From the NCBI GenBank assembly GCA_032622095.1, contig CP136063.1:88949980-89013979 (forward strand): a stretch of DNA of 64,000 nucleotides, read 5' to 3'. This DNA is from Siphonodentalium dalli. Lineage: Eukaryota; Mollusca; Scaphopoda; Gadilida; Siphonodentaliidae. The translations under genes were made by a program, and so were the position numbers. A model generated the notes under the pieces. It searched no databases. It was not told the DNA's origin and saw only the letters and a program-made list of their open reading frames with translations. The first letter of the stretch is position 1, and the number at the start of each line of letters is the position of its first letter. This document shows, one piece after another, positions 63,966 to 64,000 of this stretch.

Positions 63966-64000
63966 ACACTACAGCGTGGACCGTGGATGGGTCATCGAGT

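Overview
This is an AT-rich stretch of animal nuclear DNA. It has spliced genes with consensus GT/AG junctions, TATA and AATAAA signals, several retrotransposon clades, Helitrons, many fold-back/MITE-type elements and little coding sequence. The divergent Cys-less pentameric ligand-gated channel, together with this transposon mix, suggests a marine invertebrate, most likely a lophotrochozoan. That placement is inference; nothing in the window fixes the species.

Two host genes can be assembled. (1) A plus-strand two-exon gene (5263-5302 joined to 16383-20350) encodes a secreted protein of 1335 residues. A TATA box precedes a 40-nt exon carrying most of a signal peptide. After an 11-kb intron, one large exon encodes 59 uninterrupted copies of a 22-residue His/Asp/Gly/Lys/Arg/Ser-rich repeat. 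The array contains a recent 16-unit (1056 bp) duplication and a 4-unit (264 bp) duplication. I recognise no family for it. (2) A minus-strand six-exon gene (36886 down to 28379) encodes a complete 331-residue pentameric ligand-gated ion channel of the 'Pro-loop' type. It keeps the FPFD loop motif but lacks both canonical Cys-loop cysteines, has no signal peptide and has an extremely short M3-M4 loop. All six exons join in phase 0.

The rest is mainly mobile DNA. 1-4403: tandem non-autonomous Helitrons with a jockey/CR1-like LINE inserted in the last one, all sitting inside an older MITE. 5.3-16.4 kb (intron of gene 1): a piggyBac-like exon remnant, an L1/Tx1-type LINE remnant on the minus strand, and a second LINE remnant interrupted by a 455-bp element with a 7-bp target duplication. 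21.4-27.5 kb: inverted and tandem 180-bp repeats with long poly-C tracts, a 1-kb DNA transposon with a Myb/SANT-associated-type ORF remnant, and a long hairpin. 28-37 kb: the channel gene, whose introns are loaded with MITEs. 37-45 kb: degenerate tandem repeats. 45.3-52.3 kb: a 7-kb element with kilobase-scale inverted arms built of ~365-bp subrepeats. 53-56.1 kb: further fold-back elements. 56.4-59.9 kb: a 1.8-kb tandem duplication carrying a candidate channel-type exon, intact in one copy and broken in the other. 62.1-62.6 kb: three tandem long hairpins.

The two genes show no obvious functional link. I saw no rRNA genes, CRISPR arrays or convincing tRNA genes.
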